From: Desulfocapsa sp.
Lineage (GTDB): Bacteria > Desulfobacterota > Desulfobulbia > Desulfobulbales > Desulfocapsaceae
DNA length: 54,326 nt
Assembly (NCBI GenBank): GCA_013792135.1
Contig: VMSP01000033.1
Span: 1 to 54,326 of the forward strand
Direction of reading: 5' to 3'
The notes beneath the pieces were generated by a model. The model had not been told where the DNA came from. It did no database searches and saw only the letters and a list, made by a program, of their open reading frames with translations. The position numbers and the translations under genes were made by a program. This document shows, piece by piece, positions 7,937-18,342 of this stretch. The stretch's first letter is position 1. Every line of letters starts with the position of its first letter.

Positions 7937-9670
7937 ATGACAGAAAATTTTTATCATTTTGAATATGACCAATATGGGAATACCAAAGCAATCAATATAG
8001 CTGCCCGAGGCATGAGCATCCAGGCCAACAATTTTACCAACAAGGGCACTTCCTTTTCCGAAGCAGAACGCGACCAACTGCAACTTTCAGGTCTTCTTCC
8101 TCCGGCTGTGCGCCCTCTGGAAAGCCAAGTAAAAAACTCCTTGAATATCATCCGCAATAAAGCGACTGATATTGAGAAATTTATCTATGTCCGCTCCCTC
8201 TATGATCGTAATGCAACCCTCGCCCATGCCATCATCGCTGAAGACCTGGAACACTTGATGCCCATCATCTACACGCCGACAGTTGGCATTGCCTGTCAGA
8301 AGTATTCCTCTATGTTTCGCATGGCAAACGGCCTCCATTTCTATCCCGGCAACATTGATCATGCCGAAGAAATTCTCGAGGTGTATGGCGCCCATGACAT
8401 CAGAGTAGCGGTAGTGACCGACAACCAGGGTATCCTCGGTATTGGGGATCAAGGTGCCGGCGGTATTGCCATCTGTCTCGGCAAACTCATGCTCTATACC
8501 CAGGGAGCAGGAATCGCTCCCTGGCACTGCCTCCCCATATCACTGGATGTGGGAACCAACAATAAAGAGCTCCTCGATGATCCCGACTACCTCGGCTGGC
8601 GCCACCCACGTCTTGAAGGTGATGATTATATTAAGTTTGTGCAGCGCTTTGCCAGGGCATTCAAGACGGTATATCCCAATGCCCTCTGCCAGTGGGAGGA
8701 CTTTTCAAAACAGAATGCCTTTGCCATCCGCGATGCCTATCTTCATGACCTGATCTCTTTCAACGATGATATCCAGGGAACAGGTGCCATTACTCTGGCC
8801 GCCATCCTCACTGCCTTGAAAATAAAACAAGAGGCCCTTAAAGATCAAGTTTTTCTTATTCATGGGGCAGGAGCGGGCGGGGTTGGTGTTGCCGAGCAGA
8901 TTGAGACAGCACTTCTGGCCGATGGCCTCAGCCCGGAAGAGGCCAGGGCAAGAATTTTTGCCTTGGACAGCCGTGGTGTTCTCACCACCGATCGCAGCCT
9001 GGAGCCCTATAAAGGAAAATTCGCCAAAGATCCTCATTCTCTGACCTGGCTGAAGAACAAGGAAGATAATACCCTCCTCAATGCAGTTATCAACGAAAAG
9101 GTTACCGTCCTCATCGGTACCTCCGGTCGGGCAGGATGTTTTACCGAGGAAGTGGTCAAGGCAACACTTGCCAACACAGACAGGCCTGTCATTTTTCCAT
9201 TAAGCAACCCGACGACCTACGCCGAAGCCTTGCCGGAAGACATCCATCGCTGGACCGACGGAAAGGCCTTGATCGCTACCGGCAGTCCATTTCCCCCCGT
9301 TAATGGAACACGTATTGGTCAGTGTAATAATGTCTTCATTTTTCCGGGCGTGGGATTGGGGATACTTGCCTCAGGCACCCGAGAGGTTCTTCCCTCCTTT
9401 TTTACGGCTGCTGCCAGAGCTGTCGCAAAGATGGTTTCTCAAGAAGATCGAGATAAAGGGATCTTGACACCACCGGTATCGGATCTGCGCAAGGTTTGCC
9501 TGCAGGTTGCCGTGGCAGTCGGCAAAACAGCTATTACAGATGGTGTCAGTGGCCTCTGCGTTTACAGTCAATTTCAGCATAACAATGATCCGCAACGCTT
9601 GGCAACCCTTGTTGAAAAAATGCAGTGGCGACCAACCTATTTGCCGTTAGAGGCTAAAAAACCAGTTTAA
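7937..9670 (+). CDS. maeA: NAD-dependent malic enzyme
   Basis: This enzyme oxidatively decarboxylates malate to pyruvate. The 577-residue protein belongs to the large malic enzyme family. IYTPTVG at 111-117 contains the catalytic Tyr112, DDIQGTGA is the metal and substrate segment, and LIHGAGAGGVGVAEQI near residues 304-319 is the NAD-binding fold. Its length matches the E. coli SfcA/MaeA type. NAD preference is inferred from the family, since cofactor use cannot be fixed by eye. It precedes sdhCAB, placing malate, fumarate and succinate interconversion together, which is typical of propionate or dicarboxylate metabolism in Desulfobulbus relatives. Confidence 0.93.
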   Translation: MTENFYHFEYDQYGNTKAINIAARGMSIQANNFTNKGTSFSEAERDQLQLSGLLPPAVRPLESQVKNSLNIIRNKATDIEKFIYVRSLYDRNATLAHAIIAEDLEHLMPIIYTPTVGIACQKYSSMFRMANGLHFYPGNIDHAEEILEVYGAHDIRVAVVTDNQGILGIGDQGAGGIAICLGKLMLYTQGAGIAPWHCLPISLDVGTNNKELLDDPDYLGWRHPRLEGDDYIKFVQRFARAFKTVYPNALCQWEDFSKQNAFAIRDAYLHDLISFNDDIQGTGAITLAAILTALKIKQEALKDQVFLIHGAGAGGVGVAEQIETALLADGLSPEEARARIFALDSRGVLTTDRSLEPYKGKFAKDPHSLTWLKNKEDNTLLNAVINEKVTVLIGTSGRAGCFTEEVVKATLANTDRPVIFPLSNPTTYAEALPEDIHRWTDGKALIATGSPFPPVNGTRIGQCNNVFIFPGVGLGILASGTREVLPSFFTAAARAVAKMVSQEDRDKGILTPPVSDLRKVCLQVAVAVGKTAITDGVSGLCVYSQFQHNNDPQRLATLVEKMQWRPTYLPLEAKKPV

Positions 9671-9746
9671 CTTTGAAAGAAGTAACTGATCAGCACAAAT
9701 AAGTCTTGATAACCATAAGCAGCTCTTTTATAAAAAATGTTATCCT

Positions 9747-9809
9747 GCAGAGACGCTGAGTCGCTGAGAAAATCTTTTTCTGTTCCTCTCTGCGCCTCAG
9801 CGTCTCTGC
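9747..9809. repeat. Palindrome with 14-bp perfect arms (GCAGAGACGCTGAG)
   Basis: Arms at 9747-9760 and 9796-9809 are exact reverse complements. The sequence resembles the GCAGAGACGC-type extragenic repeats seen in many bacterial genomes. It lies between malic enzyme and sdhC. It could act as a transcript-stabilising hairpin or weak terminator, but no T-tract follows either arm directly. Confidence 0.6.
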
Positions 9810-9918
9810 TGGAAGTTGGGTTTTGATCTCGCATAAAACCCCTGCTGCTAGCAGCAATGTCATTCTGGCTTCTCTTTTGTCGACGGGGTTGCGCCCATCA
9901 TTTCACACCGAGGTAAAA

Positions 9919-10563
9919 ATGTCCTGGATTCTTACGGTACTCAGCTCTTCCATCGGCAAAAAATATATCATGGCAGTCTCCGGAGCCTGCCTCTCTTTTT
10001 TCCTCCTTGCCCATCTCATCGGCAATTCCGTCTCTTTCTGGGGCAAAGAGGCATATAACTCCTATGCCAGCCATCTCCATTCCCTCGGCTTTCTCATTTA
10101 TATCCTGGAGATCCTCCTGCTTCTTCTCTTTCTGGTCCATATCGTAATGGGCATTACCTTGTTTATTGAAAACCTTTCCGCCCGGCCTAACCGATATGCA
10201 GTTAAGGAAAAAGAGCGTAACTGGAGCGCCTCCACCATGCCGTATACCGGGATTCTGATCCTGCTATTCCTTGTGGTACATCTCGTAAACTTCCATTTTA
10301 TCACCAAGACGGTCTCCACCGCCGAACTGGTCAAAACCACCCTGAGCAATCCACTCATTGCCTCCTTTTATCTCTTGTCACTCAGCGGACTCACCCTGCA
10401 TGCCAGTCACGGATTCTGGAGCCTTTTTCAATCCCTGGGGATCAATCACCAGAAATACAACAAATTATTACAACTCGGCGGTCTGGCCATGGCCGTTATC
10501 ATTGGTACAACCTTCATTTTGATTCCCCTTCTGATTGTGACTACTGATTCTTTTCTCCAATGA
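9919..10563 (+). CDS. sdhC: Succinate dehydrogenase/fumarate reductase cytochrome b subunit
   Basis: This is the membrane anchor, holding heme b and exchanging electrons with menaquinone. From the ATG at 9919 it has 214 residues and about five membrane spans. It starts MSWILTVLSSSIGKKYIMA. Histidines suited to heme ligation occur in FLLAHLIGN, FLVHIVMG, FLVVHLVNF and LTLHASHGF. The frame opens at 9823, but 9919 has a good GAGG site six bases upstream and matches family starts. A single large subunit, with no SdhD, is the B-type seen in Wolinella and Desulfobacterota. sdhA starts 54 bases later. Confidence 0.9.
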   Translation: MSWILTVLSSSIGKKYIMAVSGACLSFFLLAHLIGNSVSFWGKEAYNSYASHLHSLGFLIYILEILLLLLFLVHIVMGITLFIENLSARPNRYAVKEKERNWSASTMPYTGILILLFLVVHLVNFHFITKTVSTAELVKTTLSNPLIASFYLLSLSGLTLHASHGFWSLFQSLGINHQKYNKLLQLGGLAMAVIIGTTFILIPLLIVTTDSFLQ

Positions 10564-10617
10564 AACAAGCGCCGCTGCAGGCGGACAGAGTCGCTCACTT
10601 ATCGACCAAAGGACATT

Positions 10618-12531
10618 ATGCAACTCGATCACCGTATACCATCAGGCCCCTTGACCGAAAAATGGGACCGCTTCCGTTTCGAGACCAAGCTGATCAATCC
10701 AGCCAACAAACGAAAATTTGAGATCATCGTCGTCGGTGCAGGTCTGGCAGGGGCTTCGGCTTCAGCAACACTTGGCGAACTAGGATACAACGTCAAAACA
10801 TTCTGCATTCAGGACAGCCCCCGACGCGGCCACAGTATAGCTGCCCAGGGTGGGATCAACGCTGCCAAAAACTGCCAGAACGACGGCGACAGTATCTGGC
10901 GTCTCTTTTACGATACTATCAAAGGCGGCGACTTTCGGGCACGAGAAGCCAATGTCTACCGCCTGGCTCAGATCAGCAACCAGATCATCGACCAGTGCGT
11001 GGCCCAGGGAGTGCCTTTTGCCCGGGAATACGGTGGTCTGTTGGCCAATCGTTCCTTTGGCGGTGCCCAGGTCTCACGAACTTTTTATGCTAGGGGCCAG
11101 ACCGGTCAGCAACTTCTGCTCGGCGCCTACAGTGCTATGATGCGTCAAGTCAAGACCGGCAAGGTAACCCTCCATCCCCGTTCCGAGATGATGGACCTGG
11201 TGGTCATCAACGGTCAGGCGCGAGGGATCGTCACCCGTAATCTGATTACCGGGGCTATTGACTCCCACGCCGCCGATGCCGTAGTCCTGGCCACCGGCGG
11301 CTACGGCAATGCCTATTACCTTTCCACCAATGCCATGGCCTCCAATGTCACCGCCACCTGGCGCGCCTATAAACGTGGCGCTGCTTTTGCCAACCCCTGT
11401 TTTGTACAGATCCACCCGACCTGTATCCCCGTGCACGGCACTTATCAGTCGAAACTGACCCTGATGAGCGAGAGCCTGCGCAACGACGGCCGGGTCTGGG
11501 TGCCGACCCGTAGCGGAGACAAGCGTCCACCGACCGAGATCCCGGAGGCGGAACGGGACTATTATCTTGAAAAGAAATATCCTAGTTTCGGCAACCTGGT
11601 TCCCAGGGATGTCGCCTCCAGAAATGCCAAAGAGCAGTGCGACCAGGGCAAAGGCGTCGGCGACACAGGACTTGCGGTCTATCTCGATTTTGCCGATGCC
11701 ATCAACCGCCTTGGTGAAGCAGCCATCCGCCAGAAGTATGGCAATCTCTTCGATATGTATGAAAAAATCACCGGTCAGGATCCGGTAAAAGAGCCCATGA
11801 CCATCTATCCCGCGGTTCACTACACCATGGGAGGGCTCTGGGTTGATTATCACCTGATGAGCACGGTTCCCGGACTTTTTGTTCTAGGCGAGGCCAATTT
11901 CTCCGATCATGGCGCCAATCGCCTTGGAGCCAGCGCCCTCATGCAGGGTCTGGCCGATGGCTATTTCGTTCTGCCCGCCACCATCAGCTCTCATTTTGCC
12001 AAATCTGCCCTGGTGCCGATCACCACCAGTCATCCTGCCTTCACTGAGGCCATAGACACGACAAAAGGCCGCATTCAGCGACTCCTCTCTATCAACGGTA
12101 AGCGGACACCTGATGACTTCCACCGGGAACTTGGTCTTCTGCTCTGGGACCACTGCGGCATGGCCCGCAACGAGGCCGGACTCAAGTTGGCGCTGGACCG
12201 TCTGTCGGAACTCAGGGAAAAGTTCTGGCACAATCTCAAGGTCACCGGCAGTGGTGCGGACCTCAATCAAACTTTGGAGAGAGCCGGACGAGTGGCCGAT
12301 TTCATCGAATTTGCCGAGGTTATGATCCTTGATGCACTGTCCCGACAGGAATCATGCGGCTGTCACTTTCGTGAAGAGAGCCAGACCGCAGAGCATGAGG
12401 CCAAGCGTATAGACGACACCTACTCCCATGTTTCGGCATGGCAATACCAGGGTGAAGACCAGACACCCACACTGCACAAAGAACCTTTGGTTTTTGAAAA
12501 CATCCAGCTCAGTCAAAGGAGTTACAAGTGA
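10618..12531 (+). CDS. sdhA: Succinate dehydrogenase/fumarate reductase flavoprotein subunit
   Basis: This catalytic subunit interconverts succinate and fumarate. The 637-residue protein has the FAD-binding fold at residues 35-48 ([14 protein letters not shown]). His72 in [15 protein letters not shown] is the covalent FAD attachment site. HPTCIPVHG and [14 protein letters not shown] are substrate-site and capping-domain motifs. Its length fits the B-type enzymes. An AGGA site lies five bases before the ATG. The stop overlaps the sdhB start by four bases. Direction of catalysis cannot be read from sequence, but B-type enzymes often work both ways with menaquinone. Confidence 0.96.
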   Translation: MQLDHRIPSGPLTEKWDRFRFETKLINPANKRKFEIIVVGAGLAGASASATLGELGYNVKTFCIQDSPRRGHSIAAQGGINAAKNCQNDGDSIWRLFYDTIKGGDFRAREANVYRLAQISNQIIDQCVAQGVPFAREYGGLLANRSFGGAQVSRTFYARGQTGQQLLLGAYSAMMRQVKTGKVTLHPRSEMMDLVVINGQARGIVTRNLITGAIDSHAADAVVLATGGYGNAYYLSTNAMASNVTATWRAYKRGAAFANPCFVQIHPTCIPVHGTYQSKLTLMSESLRNDGRVWVPTRSGDKRPPTEIPEAERDYYLEKKYPSFGNLVPRDVASRNAKEQCDQGKGVGDTGLAVYLDFADAINRLGEAAIRQKYGNLFDMYEKITGQDPVKEPMTIYPAVHYTMGGLWVDYHLMSTVPGLFVLGEANFSDHGANRLGASALMQGLADGYFVLPATISSHFAKSALVPITTSHPAFTEAIDTTKGRIQRLLSINGKRTPDDFHRELGLLLWDHCGMARNEAGLKLALDRLSELREKFWHNLKVTGSGADLNQTLERAGRVADFIEFAEVMILDALSRQESCGCHFREESQTAEHEAKRIDDTYSHVSAWQYQGEDQTPTLHKEPLVFENIQLSQRSYK

Positions 12532-13289
12532 ACATTATTCACCTGACCCTCAAAATCTGGCGACAGACCGGACCGGAGTCCAAAGGGTCGTTCAAAACAT
12601 ACGAATCAGGTCCGATTACCACCGCCATGTCCTTTCTCGAGATGCTCGATGTCTTAAACGAGCGGCTCATCCTCAGCGGTGAGGAGCCAGTAGCCTTTGA
12701 CCATGATTGTCGGGAGGGCATTTGCGGAATGTGCGGCTCGGTGATCAACGGCACCCCCCATGGTCCGGAGAAAAAAACCACCCTCTGCCAGCTGCATATG
12801 CGTCATTTTAAAGACGGCGACACCTTGGTCATCGAACCGTTTCGCTCCCGGGCCTTTAAACTGGTCAAGGATCTGATTGTCGACCGCAGCCCCTTTGACG
12901 CCATCATTGCCGAGGGCGGCTATGTCTCCGTCAATACCGGCGGTACCCCTGACGCCAATGCCATCCCTATTCCGACCTTCACGGCAGAACAGGCACTCGA
13001 TGCGGCTGAATGCATCGGTTGCGGAGCCTGCGTGGCCGCCTGCCCCAATGGTTCAGCCATGCTCTTTGTCGGGGCCAAGATATCCCATCTTGCCCTGCTG
13101 CCTCAGGGACAACCGGAACGAAGCAAAAGGGCACTGGCCATGGTGAAAAAAATGGATGAACTGGGATTTGGCAACTGCGGAAATGAGAAGTACTGTGAAA
13201 AGGCCTGCCCTAAAGGGATATCGATCAGCAATATTGCCCGGTTGAACCGAGAATTCATGAAGGCAGCCTTCTGTTCTGTTGAAGAATAG
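12528..13289 (+). CDS. sdhB: Succinate dehydrogenase/fumarate reductase iron-sulfur subunit
   Basis: This subunit carries electrons from FAD to heme and quinone through three clusters. The [2Fe-2S] cysteines lie in [12 protein letters not shown] plus a later LCQL. The second cluster set begins [13 protein letters not shown], and the third is [14 protein letters not shown], the usual [4Fe-4S]/[3Fe-4S] arrangement. It has 253 residues. The start is GTG, overlapping the sdhA stop (GTGA). It is the last gene of the operon and converges on the hybrid kinase gene with only 17 bases between the two stops. Confidence 0.96.
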   Translation: MNIIHLTLKIWRQTGPESKGSFKTYESGPITTAMSFLEMLDVLNERLILSGEEPVAFDHDCREGICGMCGSVINGTPHGPEKKTTLCQLHMRHFKDGDTLVIEPFRSRAFKLVKDLIVDRSPFDAIIAEGGYVSVNTGGTPDANAIPIPTFTAEQALDAAECIGCGACVAACPNGSAMLFVGAKISHLALLPQGQPERSKRALAMVKKMDELGFGNCGNEKYCEKACPKGISISNIARLNREFMKAAFCSVEE

Positions 13290-13306
13290 GCCGCGATCCC
13301 TAAATT

Positions 13307-16300
13307 CTAAACCTCTTTTTCGCCCATTTGGGACTCCGAAGAAGACGATAGCTGCTGGAGCGCCCTCACAATATCCTCCATCTGAAATGGTTTGGCCACT
13401 GCAGCCGAGAAGCCATATTGGCAACAATTTGCCATGATCGGGTCATTGGAATAGCCACTGGAGACAATTACCTTGGCAGCCGGATCTAGTGCCAGAAGCT
13501 CCCGCACCGCCTCCTTGCCGCCCATACCGCCGGGGATGGTCAGATCCATGATCACAAAATTGATGGGTCTATTCTCATCACGATAAGTCCGATATAAGGA
13601 GATCGCCTCCTTACCATCCTTGGCCTCCACCACCTCATACCCCAAATGAGTTAACATGGAGCTGATCACCGTCCGGACTATTTCTTCGTCATCCATGATC
13701 ATGATCCTGGCATTACCACCCTCTATTGCAGCCATAACATCGGCACCTTGTACAACGCTTCGTCCCTCCGAAGAGGCTGAGACTGGAAGCAGAATAGTAA
13801 AAGTTGTTCCCTGCCCCGGCGTTGACTGCGCCCAGATATGCCCGCCATGCTTGCTGATGATGGAGTGAGTGATGGCAAGTCCCAGCCCGCTCCCCTCCTG
13901 TTTGGTGGTAAAGTAGGGATCGAAGATCTTCTCAAGCATGGCTGCCGGGATTCCGATACCCGTATCGCTGATAATGATTTTGACGAACCTGCCAGTATCA
14001 GGCAGAAAAACCCTCTTCTCGGCAAAGCCATCAACATTCTCACAGCGGACATCGATGTTCCCTCCTTCCGGCATAGCATGCATGGCATTAAGAATGATAT
14101 TATGGATAACCTGACCGATTTGGCCCCTGTCAATATCCACCAGCCATAGGTCTTCAGGAATGACATATAAGCAGGCTACCGAACTGCCATGCAGCACAAA
14201 TTCGGCCGACTCCCTGATGATCTCGCCGATGGAGGCTGTTTCCTTCACGGGCTCTCCACCCTTGGAGAAGGTGAGCAACTGCTGAGTGAGATCCCGGGCC
14301 CTGAGAGAGGCCTTCTCTGCTGTATGCAAAAGCTTTCGGGTCTCATCCTCCAGATGGCTGTCCAATTGGGCCAGACTGAGATTACCCATGATGGCTGCCA
14401 GGATATTATTGAAATCATGGGCTATTCCGCCTGCCAGAACCCCAACCGACTCCAGTTTTTTAATCTTCAGCCGCTCTTCCTTCATACGGGTCTCTTCGGT
14501 AACATCCCGGAAGACCAGAACAACACCAACGGTCCGGCTTTCCTTATCGCAGATTGGTGCCCCACTGTCGGCAATGTTCCGTTCCCGTCCATCTCTGGCG
14601 ATAAGGAGGGTATGGTTGGCCAGTTCGATAATCCGCCCGGAAGCAAGTACCTTATCCACCGGATTTTCACAGGGCTGTCGGGTCTTCTCGTTGATAATGG
14701 TAAAGACCTCGGTAAGCGGCCTTCCTTCTGCTTCTCTCTGGCTCCAGCCGGTTAGCCGTTCGGCCACGGCATTAATCAGGACAATGCTCCCTTCGATATT
14801 GGTAGTGATGACCCCGTCGCCGATGCTGCGCAAGGTCACAGCCAGTCGTTCCTTTTCCGCAGCCATGGCGTTTCCCGCTTCCTTTCGCAGGGTAATGTCA
14901 ATGGCGATTTCCATCCGTACCAGTCGCCCGTCGCTCCAGGGAATGGCCTGATCACGGCATTCATACCACCTGCCTGTTACCGTGTTCTGGAATTCCCAGA
15001 GATAAGTACCTGTCGACTTACCGACACCATCAAGAAGCCGAGGATTCGTACAGAAAGTACAGGGTCCGGCTTGACCCGACTGCAGGACCTGCCAGCAGCA
15101 CTTACCCACAATGTCACCCCATACTTCCCGACCATACTGATTAACAAAGAGTAATTCAGAGCTCTCCATGTCAGCCACGTACACCAAGGCATCAAGGCTG
15201 TTTACCAGGGTACTGAAGCGTTCAATAGCTGAGTTCCTTTCCTCCTCCGCCTGCTTGCGCTCCGAAATATCCAGGAAAGTGACCACTGCCCCGGTGACTT
15301 CGCCATTTTTGCGAATGGGATAGGACCAGCATTCAACTGGAAAGCTGCTGCCATCAGCCCGCCAGAACAACTCGTTATCTGAATGGACTTCCCGTCCAAG
15401 TCGATAGCCACCATGTGCCACGCAGAGGGCAGCTGAACATGGTGAGCCATCATTCTTTGCATGATGAATGAGCTCGTGAATATTTATGCCGATAAGTTCT
15501 GCCTTAGCCTTGAATCCCATGATGCGGAGGAATGAATCATTACAGAAGCTACACCGACCTTCAAAATCAAGTCCGTATATCGCCTCGGCCGTGGAGTTAA
15601 GCAGTAACCGAATCTGCTCTTCACTGCTCCTCAAATGGGTATTTACTTCATTGACGGCAAAGGCCATTGCATTGATAGCTACGGCGATCTGGGAAAACTC
15701 ATCAACCCCGGCAACTTGACTATCATCAATAACCGGTTCCTCGCAGCCCGGTTCGTACGCCGCCAGAGAGACAACAATTTTCCTCACCGGCCCGGAAAAA
15801 AAACGATTGAGGACATACTGCAGCAATAAGGTAATGACTATAAAAAAGGCTAACATCCCAGTAAGCTGCCAGACAATGCTGGTAATAATTGCCGTGGTGA
15901 GCTTTTGGGCTGGCAACTGCAGATAGACAGTCCAGCCCTCCGGTATATCCAGTTGTTCCCGCAAGGCGTAATACTTTTGCTGCTGATAGAGATAGGATTG
16001 GAGACCACGTTTGTCGGGTGCGGACATATTTTTCAGATCAAATGCCAAATTGTAACGGGTAGATACCAGTGATGAATCAGGGTGATAGACGGTAACTCCT
16101 TCGCTACTCAGGATAAAAAAAGACTGTTCTGGAAAAGCATTACCCTTTTCCAGATTCTTCAATAGCGGAACGAGGTTCATCACATCCCGTTCATAGATCA
16201 AGCGCAGTCCGTTCTTCAGCGGATATTGCAGGGCGACCACGGAGCGTTTTGAAAAGACCGACTGAAAAACCTGGGAGACCTTCCTGACCTCGTGCACATG

Positions 16301-16681
16301 CTCCATATGGGACGGATTAAACCCCAGATAGGTATTGAATTTTTCGGAGATCTGGACAACATGTCCTTTCCTATCCAGCACATAGTAGATATCAAGGGGA
16401 TCAGAGAAACGCATTCGCTCCCGAAGAATGGCCAGTATCATCTGGTCATTACCCGCCGGCAGGGTTTTAATTAACTGTTGCAGCGAGGTATTATACTGTA
16501 GGAGTTTGCCCGGGATCAGTGATTTGATGACCTTGATCTGAGCATGCAGAACCTTGGCATATTTATTGACGTCAGTCTGATACTGGAGCCAGCCCACGAT
16601 TGCCGCCGAGAAGATAAAGGAAACAATGGCAACCAGAAACAGCAGATTCCGGAGTCGAGACTGCAGGGAACGGCTGCTCAT
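13307..16681 (-). CDS. Membrane hybrid sensor histidine kinase with PAS domains and C-terminal REC
   Basis: The 1124-residue protein has a first membrane span near residues 12-33, a large periplasmic sensor region of about 230 residues (Cache-like), and a second span near 270-292. A HAMP-like linker and at least three PAS regions follow. The second PAS contains Cys-rich GKCCWQVL and CTFC segments. GGIAHDFNNILAAIMGN carries the phospho-acceptor His near residue 754. The ATPase domain has DTGIGIP and GSGLGLAI. The C-terminal receiver has its Asp in FVIMDLTIPGGMGG near residue 1046. The start overlaps the stop of the binding-protein gene by one base, so the two are translationally coupled. No DNA-binding partner lies next to it. 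Confidence 0.93.
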   Translation of the reverse strand: MSSRSLQSRLRNLLFLVAIVSFIFSAAIVGWLQYQTDVNKYAKVLHAQIKVIKSLIPGKLLQYNTSLQQLIKTLPAGNDQMILAILRERMRFSDPLDIYYVLDRKGHVVQISEKFNTYLGFNPSHMEHVHEVRKVSQVFQSVFSKRSVVALQYPLKNGLRLIYERDVMNLVPLLKNLEKGNAFPEQSFFILSSEGVTVYHPDSSLVSTRYNLAFDLKNMSAPDKRGLQSYLYQQQKYYALREQLDIPEGWTVYLQLPAQKLTTAIITSIVWQLTGMLAFFIVITLLLQYVLNRFFSGPVRKIVVSLAAYEPGCEEPVIDDSQVAGVDEFSQIAVAINAMAFAVNEVNTHLRSSEEQIRLLLNSTAEAIYGLDFEGRCSFCNDSFLRIMGFKAKAELIGINIHELIHHAKNDGSPCSAALCVAHGGYRLGREVHSDNELFWRADGSSFPVECWSYPIRKNGEVTGAVVTFLDISERKQAEEERNSAIERFSTLVNSLDALVYVADMESSELLFVNQYGREVWGDIVGKCCWQVLQSGQAGPCTFCTNPRLLDGVGKSTGTYLWEFQNTVTGRWYECRDQAIPWSDGRLVRMEIAIDITLRKEAGNAMAAEKERLAVTLRSIGDGVITTNIEGSIVLINAVAERLTGWSQREAEGRPLTEVFTIINEKTRQPCENPVDKVLASGRIIELANHTLLIARDGRERNIADSGAPICDKESRTVGVVLVFRDVTEETRMKEERLKIKKLESVGVLAGGIAHDFNNILAAIMGNLSLAQLDSHLEDETRKLLHTAEKASLRARDLTQQLLTFSKGGEPVKETASIGEIIRESAEFVLHGSSVACLYVIPEDLWLVDIDRGQIGQVIHNIILNAMHAMPEGGNIDVRCENVDGFAEKRVFLPDTGRFVKIIISDTGIGIPAAMLEKIFDPYFTTKQEGSGLGLAITHSIISKHGGHIWAQSTPGQGTTFTILLPVSASSEGRSVVQGADVMAAIEGGNARIMIMDDEEIVRTVISSMLTHLGYEVVEAKDGKEAISLYRTYRDENRPINFVIMDLTIPGGMGGKEAVRELLALDPAAKVIVSSGYSNDPIMANCCQYGFSAAVAKPFQMEDIVRALQQLSSSSESQMGEKEV

Positions 16682-17820
16682 TACTTAATCTCACCACCGT
16701 TGACAAACCTGCCGTCTCTGACAATGACCTCATACACAGGCCTGACAACGTCACCGTAGTTGTCAAACTTAACTGGTCCCAAAATTGATTCGTACTCTCC
16801 TTGCAACAGAGCGATCTTCAGTGACTGGCTATCAATAGTCTTGCTTCTTTTCAGGGCATCGGCAATGATTTTAACCATTTCATAGGCGCGATCCGCACGA
16901 GCCGTGGCCGTCTTGTGGAATTTTTCATTCAACTCCTTGGAAAATCTCAGATACTCAGGGCGTTGATTTTCAGGATTGACAAAGCTGGCTAAGAAAAGCC
17001 CCTCCACGGCCGGGCCGCCGATTCGCAACAACTCCGGCGATTGTGCCCAGATAGAGGCAATGAGGGGGCCGTTAAATTTGAGTTCGCGGAGCTTCTGGGC
17101 GGCAACCGCTGTCATACTTGACTCGGTAAGCAGAAGCACAGCCTCGGGATTTGGGGCAAGCATCTCACTGGCAAGTTGTTGCCAGTCAATATTTTCAATA
17201 TTTTCTTTGGACTTGATTTGCACCATGGTCACGGTGCCTTGATAGTTCTTCTGCAACTGTTCAACATAGTCCTCGACAAAATCGGCGTTTTTCATATCCA
17301 TGAGGACGGAAACCGATGTTATCCCTTTTGACTTGAGCTGGGCTGCTGTTTTTACTCCATAAAGCTTGCAGTCAACGCATGTCCGAAAAAAAAGGTCATC
17401 CTTGCCTGATAATTTGGTGACGCCGGTATAGGCGGTGATCAAAAGCGTATCCTGGGAAGTAACCAGGGGGTAGGCCTTGACCGTGTTTGAAGAATAGCTG
17501 TGGCCAATAATGGCGATGACTTTCTCGGCCAAAAGCGAGGTGTCTGCCTTTAGTATGCCTTCATCGGTATTCTCGTCATCGCGAACCAGCAACATGAGCG
17601 GGCGGCCATGGATCCCTCCCTGGACGTTGATTTCATCCACTGCCAGCAGGGCACCGTTGCGGATATGCTCACCAGCCTCTCCACCCGATCCGCTCAGGTT
17701 GATGGAAAGCCCGATCTTTATGGGTTCCTCAGGCTGCGGGTTGCATGCCCCTAGCAGAACAGACAGGCTAGTCGGAAGCAACAACAGGAGATACCACAAT
17801 AAAGCAGTTTTCTTTTTCAT
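16681..17820 (-). CDS. Periplasmic binding lipoprotein, Leu/Ile/Val (type I) family
   Basis: From the ATG at 17820 the protein has 379 residues. It begins MKKKTALLWYLLLLL and has a lipobox-like LLGAC, so it is probably a lipoprotein. IKIGLSINLSGSGGEAGEHI and GGIHGRPLMLLVRDDE are typical of branched-chain amino-acid-type binding proteins. Frame extension to a TTG at 17850 is possible but adds nothing family-like. No ABC permease or ATPase genes are nearby. Its one-base overlap with the hybrid kinase suggests it presents a ligand to that kinase; this is inference. Confidence 0.85.
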   Translation of the reverse strand: MKKKTALLWYLLLLLPTSLSVLLGACNPQPEEPIKIGLSINLSGSGGEAGEHIRNGALLAVDEINVQGGIHGRPLMLLVRDDENTDEGILKADTSLLAEKVIAIIGHSYSSNTVKAYPLVTSQDTLLITAYTGVTKLSGKDDLFFRTCVDCKLYGVKTAAQLKSKGITSVSVLMDMKNADFVEDYVEQLQKNYQGTVTMVQIKSKENIENIDWQQLASEMLAPNPEAVLLLTESSMTAVAAQKLRELKFNGPLIASIWAQSPELLRIGGPAVEGLFLASFVNPENQRPEYLRFSKELNEKFHKTATARADRAYEMVKIIADALKRSKTIDSQSLKIALLQGEYESILGPVKFDNYGDVVRPVYEVIVRDGRFVNGGEIK

Positions 17821-17898
17821 TTTGTACCCAAAAAAAACAAGAATATTCAAAATTCACATATAATCCTGCCCGAAATATTTCTCCATTACAAGTTAAAA

Positions 17899-18342
17899 TC
17901 AGGATCTAACAACTTCGCACAATAGATTTCGCAGGTCGAAAATCAGGGTTAACCCATCCGACTCCATCCCCAGAGCACAAAGTCCCCGCAATTGGGTGCG
18001 CGCGGCGACCAAATCGGGCAGCGGATGAATGACATCAAATTCAAGTTCATGCAACTGCACCGGCACGGATACGGATACGGAACATTCGACGTCGGATTCG
18101 GGCAGGCGAATGGTCAGGAGCTGACGCTGCAAGCATGCATTATTCTGTTCCGGCAGTCCCAGTAGAGATTCAATCGCTGTATATTTCCTGCTGCCTTCAC
18201 CGGGGAGCGTCCGTAAGGCATGTACTTGTCGCGCGTCCAGGGCGCAACGCTGTCCACCGACGTAGAAAGTCACTACCTCCAGCGTGCTGTTAAACACTGG
18301 AGATAACGTATGACCATGATCGCCCAGGATTTTCTGGCTCAT
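17899..18342 (-). CDS. cheW: CheW-like adaptor protein (second copy)
   Basis: This 147-residue protein has a CheW fold from about residue 22, beginning EVVTFYVGGQRCALDARQV and ending in LCALGMESDGLTLIFDLRNLL. It is more divergent than its neighbour, and the central binding surface is hard to judge by eye. CheW couples receptors to CheA. Its start overlaps the stop of the first cheW gene by four bases. It is the last gene of the chemosensory cluster. Two CheW-type adaptors in one cluster resemble WspB and WspD. Confidence 0.8.
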   Translation of the reverse strand: MSQKILGDHGHTLSPVFNSTLEVVTFYVGGQRCALDARQVHALRTLPGEGSRKYTAIESLLGLPEQNNACLQRQLLTIRLPESDVECSVSVSVPVQLHELEFDVIHPLPDLVAARTQLRGLCALGMESDGLTLIFDLRNLLCEVVRS

